From an uncultured Clostridia bacterium (GTDB lineage: Bacteria; Bacillota_A; Clostridia; Christensenellales; UBA3700): 7,727 nucleotides of DNA. The stretch is from positions 1-7,727 of the forward strand of contig CAMNMY010000033.1 in the NCBI GenBank assembly GCA_946545105.1, read 5' to 3'. The notes beneath the pieces were generated by a model, which had not been told where the DNA came from, made no database searches, and saw only the letters and a list, made by a program, of their open reading frames with translations. A program made the translations under genes and the position numbers. The first letter of the stretch is position 1. The number at the start of each line of letters is the position of its first letter. Below are positions 5,237 to 7,727 of the stretch, piece by piece.

Positions 5237-6720
5237 TATCTATGTCTTGCGTGCGCTATAGCTACTTCCCAGCCTAGCAATAACTCCTCTCGTCTCTTTT
5301 TATCCATCTTTGGTTCAAATACTTTTGCTGTATCATCAGATTCTAGTTCTTTATAATCTTTCCAGAATCCTTCTTTTAGCCCCGCTAAGTATGCAGCACC
5401 CATGCCTGTTGTTTCAACTATTTTTGGCCTAATTACTTTTGTATTTAAAATATCCGCTTCAAATTGCATCATTACATCTGATCTTGATGCACCGCCATCA
5501 ACAGATAAATTCAATAGTTTTGTATTCATATCGCTTTCCATAGCATGTACTACATCAAATACTTGATAAGCGATTGCTTCAATTGCTGCTCTAACAAAAT
5601 GCTCTCTTTTAGCACCTCTTGTCAAGCCAACTACGGTACCTCTTGCATATGGGTCCCAATGTGGAGCACCTAATCCAACGAATGCTGGGACTAGATATAC
5701 ACCATTTGAATCTGGTGTTTGCTCTGCAATTTCATCTGCTTCTCTTGCTGATGAAATCATCTTCATTTCATCTCTTAGCCATTGTAAAACAGCTCCACCC
5801 ATGAATACGCTACCTTCAATAGCATATTGTGGCTTGCCATCCTCTTCTGATGCTGCAAGTGTTGTGATTAAACCTCTCTTTGATGCTACAGCTTCTTTTC
5901 CTGTATTCATCAATGTAAAGCATCCTGTGCCGTAAGTATTCTTTACCATACCACGTTTTACACATAAATGTCCAAACAAAGCGGCTTGTTGATCGCCTGC
6001 TACACCAGAAATTGGCACTTCTGCCCCGAATTCTTCTTTATCTGTGTATCCAAATCTATAACTTGATGGGCATACTTTAGGCAACATAGATGTAGGGATA
6101 TCTATTATTTTTATTAATTCTTCATCCCACTTTAAATCGTGGATGTTATATAACATTGTACGTGAAGCATTTGTATAATCTGTTGCGTGAATCTTGCCAT
6201 TTGATAATTTCCACATTAACCAAGTATCAATTGTCCCAAATAGCAAATCACCTTTTTCGGCTCTTTCTCTTGCGCCTTCTACATTATCTAAAATCCATTT
6301 GATTTTAGTTCCAGAAAAATATGCGTCGATTGGCAATCCTGTTTTATCATAAACAAGATTTGAGTAGCCTTTAGATATTAGCCCTTGGCAATATTCAGCA
6401 GTTCTTCTACATTGCCATACAATTGCATTGTATACTGGCTTACCAGTATTTTTATCCCAAACAATTGTTGTTTCTCTTTGGTTTGTAATACCAATAGCAG
6501 CTACTTGCTCAATAGAGATGTTTGCTTGTTTTAATACATCAAGCATAACTTCCTTTTGTGTTTGCCATATCTCTTCAGGATCGTGCTCTACCCATCCAGC
6601 CTTTGGATAGATTTGAGTGAATTCTTTTTGAGATACTTTAACAATCTCTTTAGCCTTATTAAAAATAATAGCTCTTGATGACGTTGTTCCTTGATCTAAT
6701 GCGATTACATACTTTTCCAT
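5236..6720 (-). CDS. glpK: Glycerol kinase
   Basis: ATP + glycerol -> sn-glycerol 3-phosphate, in the cytoplasm. The 494 residues are full length and collinear with known GlpK. The nucleotide loop is [13 protein letters not shown] (8-20). Glycerol-contacting residues match E. coli in order: Arg82-Glu83 in TNQRETT, Trp102, Tyr134, and Asp243-Gln244 in [10 protein letters not shown]. The FGGY signatures are [12 protein letters not shown] (263-274) and [15 protein letters not shown] (409-423). The segment before VPISG (about 220-237) has no histidine, so the HPr-phosphorylated activation histidine of enterococcal GlpK appears absent; I aligned this from memory. The start is supported by AGGGG six bases upstream, which overlaps the TAG stop of the GH2 gene. 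The gene sits between a glycosidase and a sugar permease, with no glpF, glpD or glpO in view. This suggests its glycerol comes from a hydrolysed glycoside rather than from diffusion. Confidence 0.97.
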   Translation of the reverse strand: MEKYVIALDQGTTSSRAIIFNKAKEIVKVSQKEFTQIYPKAGWVEHDPEEIWQTQKEVMLDVLKQANISIEQVAAIGITNQRETTIVWDKNTGKPVYNAIVWQCRRTAEYCQGLISKGYSNLVYDKTGLPIDAYFSGTKIKWILDNVEGARERAEKGDLLFGTIDTWLMWKLSNGKIHATDYTNASRTMLYNIHDLKWDEELIKIIDIPTSMLPKVCPSSYRFGYTDKEEFGAEVPISGVAGDQQAALFGHLCVKRGMVKNTYGTGCFTLMNTGKEAVASKRGLITTLAASEEDGKPQYAIEGSVFMGGAVLQWLRDEMKMISSAREADEIAEQTPDSNGVYLVPAFVGLGAPHWDPYARGTVVGLTRGAKREHFVRAAIEAIAYQVFDVVHAMESDMNTKLLNLSVDGGASRSDVMMQFEADILNTKVIRPKIVETTGMGAAYLAGLKEGFWKDYKELESDDTAKVFEPKMDKKRREELLLGWEVAIAHARHR

Positions 6721-6726
6721 AATTTA

Positions 6727-6731
6727 CCCCT
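6727..6731 (-). promoter_or_regulatory. glpK ribosome binding site overlapping the GH2 stop codon
   Basis: On the minus strand the GH2 gene ends TAG and continues GGG, so the stop's last bases form AGGGG, six bases (TAAATT) before the glpK ATG. Ribosomes terminating on GH2 would be placed on the glpK start, favouring coupled translation. Confidence 0.75.
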
Positions 6732-7727
6732 ACTTCTTTTTTACATCTATTTCGATTTCTTTTGTTTCTATATCATCACTTGTAAATCTAACAACTGCCT
6801 TGCCAGATAAACCTTTTGTTTTTACCCATACTGCCCTTTGTCCGCCTAGTAGAGCAATTTGTTTTGGTCCAATAACATCTACGATGCCATTAGTTTCTAC
6901 ATTTATTACAGATGAATCGTAATGTAGAACATTACCATATTGAGATACTGCCTTCAATTCGATTCTAACCACATCATATGTTTCATCTTCAATTAAATAA
7001 TTCTTATCTGCCTTTACAAATAATGACTTGCTGTTCATAGCACCCTTTTCTGTTTCGGCTACTTTTTTACCATTTATGTATCCTTCAAATTTATATGAAA
7101 TTTGTTTATCTCCCCAAGCGGTAACAAATTTTCTATACAATTCAGTCATCTTGTTTACAGATATCTTATATGCAAATAGCATCTTCAAGAATGTAAAGAA
7201 GTTTCTAGCTCCAGCACCAACGGCACCATACTTTCTTGTGTCTAATAATGCTTTCTTTACTCGAGCTGCATCTTTTTTGCTGAAATTAAACTCTTTATCG
7301 TTTTCGACTTGGTTACCTACAACATCATCTAATGAAATTAGTGGATGAGGCAAATATTTAAATTCAGATTTTGCGGCTTCTTTCTTAACATCAAATGTGT
7401 TTATTAAAACTCCATTTTTGTACATCTTTATTTCTTCACAGTTCGTGAATATTATTACTTTTCCTAAATTACTTCCAGCAACATCGCCAATTTCCATATT
7501 TGAAGACAATTCTAGAATTGGTTCTTTATCTTGTTGAATTCTATATGTGTAAGCAGCAAGCTTATCTATTCTAAACATATCTGTTACGCCGTGGTAACAA
7601 ATCTTATCTCCTGAACCAAAATCCTTATGAGTGTTATAATCGCTCATACACCAACCAATAACAGCGCTATGGCCTTTTGATTTGTATGCAGCATTAACAA
7701 CTCTTGCATGTCTTAAAGCATGCTCTA
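6730..7727 (-). CDS. Glycoside hydrolase family 2, C-terminal part (5' end off window)
   Basis: The frame stays open from TAG 6732-6730 to the right edge, giving 331 visible residues. The Met at 7647-7645 is internal: the codons before it read EHALRHARVVNAA and VIGWC, which belong to the last strands and helices of a GH2 TIM barrel and run straight into MSDYNTHKDFGSGDKICYHG. The two catalytic glutamates of GH2 enzymes lie upstream, off-window, so activity cannot be judged. After the barrel come a beta-sandwich (about 80-115, VIIFTNCEEIKMYKNG), a helical basic segment (about 149-205) and a final immunoglobulin-like domain (about 250-331, with VVRIELKAVSQYGNVLHYDS and IGPKQIALLGGQRAVW). These match the C-termini of large Bacillota GH2 beta-galactosidase-like proteins. 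The family includes beta-galactosidases, beta-glucuronidases and beta-mannosidases. Nine bases separate it from glpK. With a permease in the same operon, an intracellular role is likely. Confidence 0.88.
   Translation of the reverse strand, partial: EHALRHARVVNAAYKSKGHSAVIGWCMSDYNTHKDFGSGDKICYHGVTDMFRIDKLAAYTYRIQQDKEPILELSSNMEIGDVAGSNLGKVIIFTNCEEIKMYKNGVLINTFDVKKEAAKSEFKYLPHPLISLDDVVGNQVENDKEFNFSKKDAARVKKALLDTRKYGAVGAGARNFFTFLKMLFAYKISVNKMTELYRKFVTAWGDKQISYKFEGYINGKKVAETEKGAMNSKSLFVKADKNYLIEDETYDVVRIELKAVSQYGNVLHYDSSVINVETNGIVDVIGPKQIALLGGQRAVWVKTKGLSGKAVVRFTSDDIETKEIEIDVKKK

Overview
The window is strongly AT-rich, with AGA-dominated arginine codons, strong Shine-Dalgarno sites and the standard code (Trp is TGG; every stop I can see is TAA or TAG). 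The gene families are a DegV/fatty-acid-binding protein, a DhaS-type TetR regulator, a GPH sugar transporter, a GH2 glycosidase with an 'IGWC..DYNTHKDFGSGD' barrel end, and a fused ABC ATPase-permease. Together they suggest a low-GC Bacillota (Clostridia or Erysipelotrichia/Mollicutes-like, probably a gut or host-associated fermenter). I cannot place it to genus. No insertion sequence, CRISPR array, tRNA or rRNA is visible.

Layout, left to right. (1) 1-1704, minus: the first 568 codons of a fused ABC ATPase-permease of the MacB/FtsX class, running off the left edge. (2) 1705-1898: a divergent intergenic region with a good promoter for the ABC gene and a 16-bp palindrome at its predicted transcription start. 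(3) 1899-2123, plus: a 74-residue two-helix membrane protein, then a bidirectional terminator at about 2135-2170 shared with the convergent degV-family gene. (4) 2183-3085, minus: a DegV-family lipid-binding protein. (5) 3086-3221: a divergent intergenic region with promoter elements in both directions and a perfect 12-bp inverted repeat that brackets the regulator's promoter and start codon. (6) 3222-3770, plus: a TetR/AcrR regulator of the DhaS-like type. (7) 3767-7727, minus: a tightly packed operon read right to left, GH2 glycosidase (5' end off the window) -> glycerol kinase GlpK -> GPH-family sugar:cation symporter. The last stop codon shares the palindrome TTAA with the stop of the tetR gene.

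How it may work together. The three-gene operon has a sugar-type permease, a glycosidase and a glycerol kinase, but no glycerol facilitator or glycerol-3-phosphate dehydrogenase. The simplest reading is uptake of a glycosyl-glycerol (for example beta-galactosylglycerol released from plant or algal galactolipids), intracellular cleavage to a sugar plus glycerol, and trapping of the glycerol as glycerol-3-phosphate. This is inference from gene content. The DhaS-like regulator next door, from a family linked to dihydroxyacetone/glycerol metabolism, is a candidate sensor. Its own divergent promoter region, shared with the DegV-family gene, carries the clearest candidate operator in the window.
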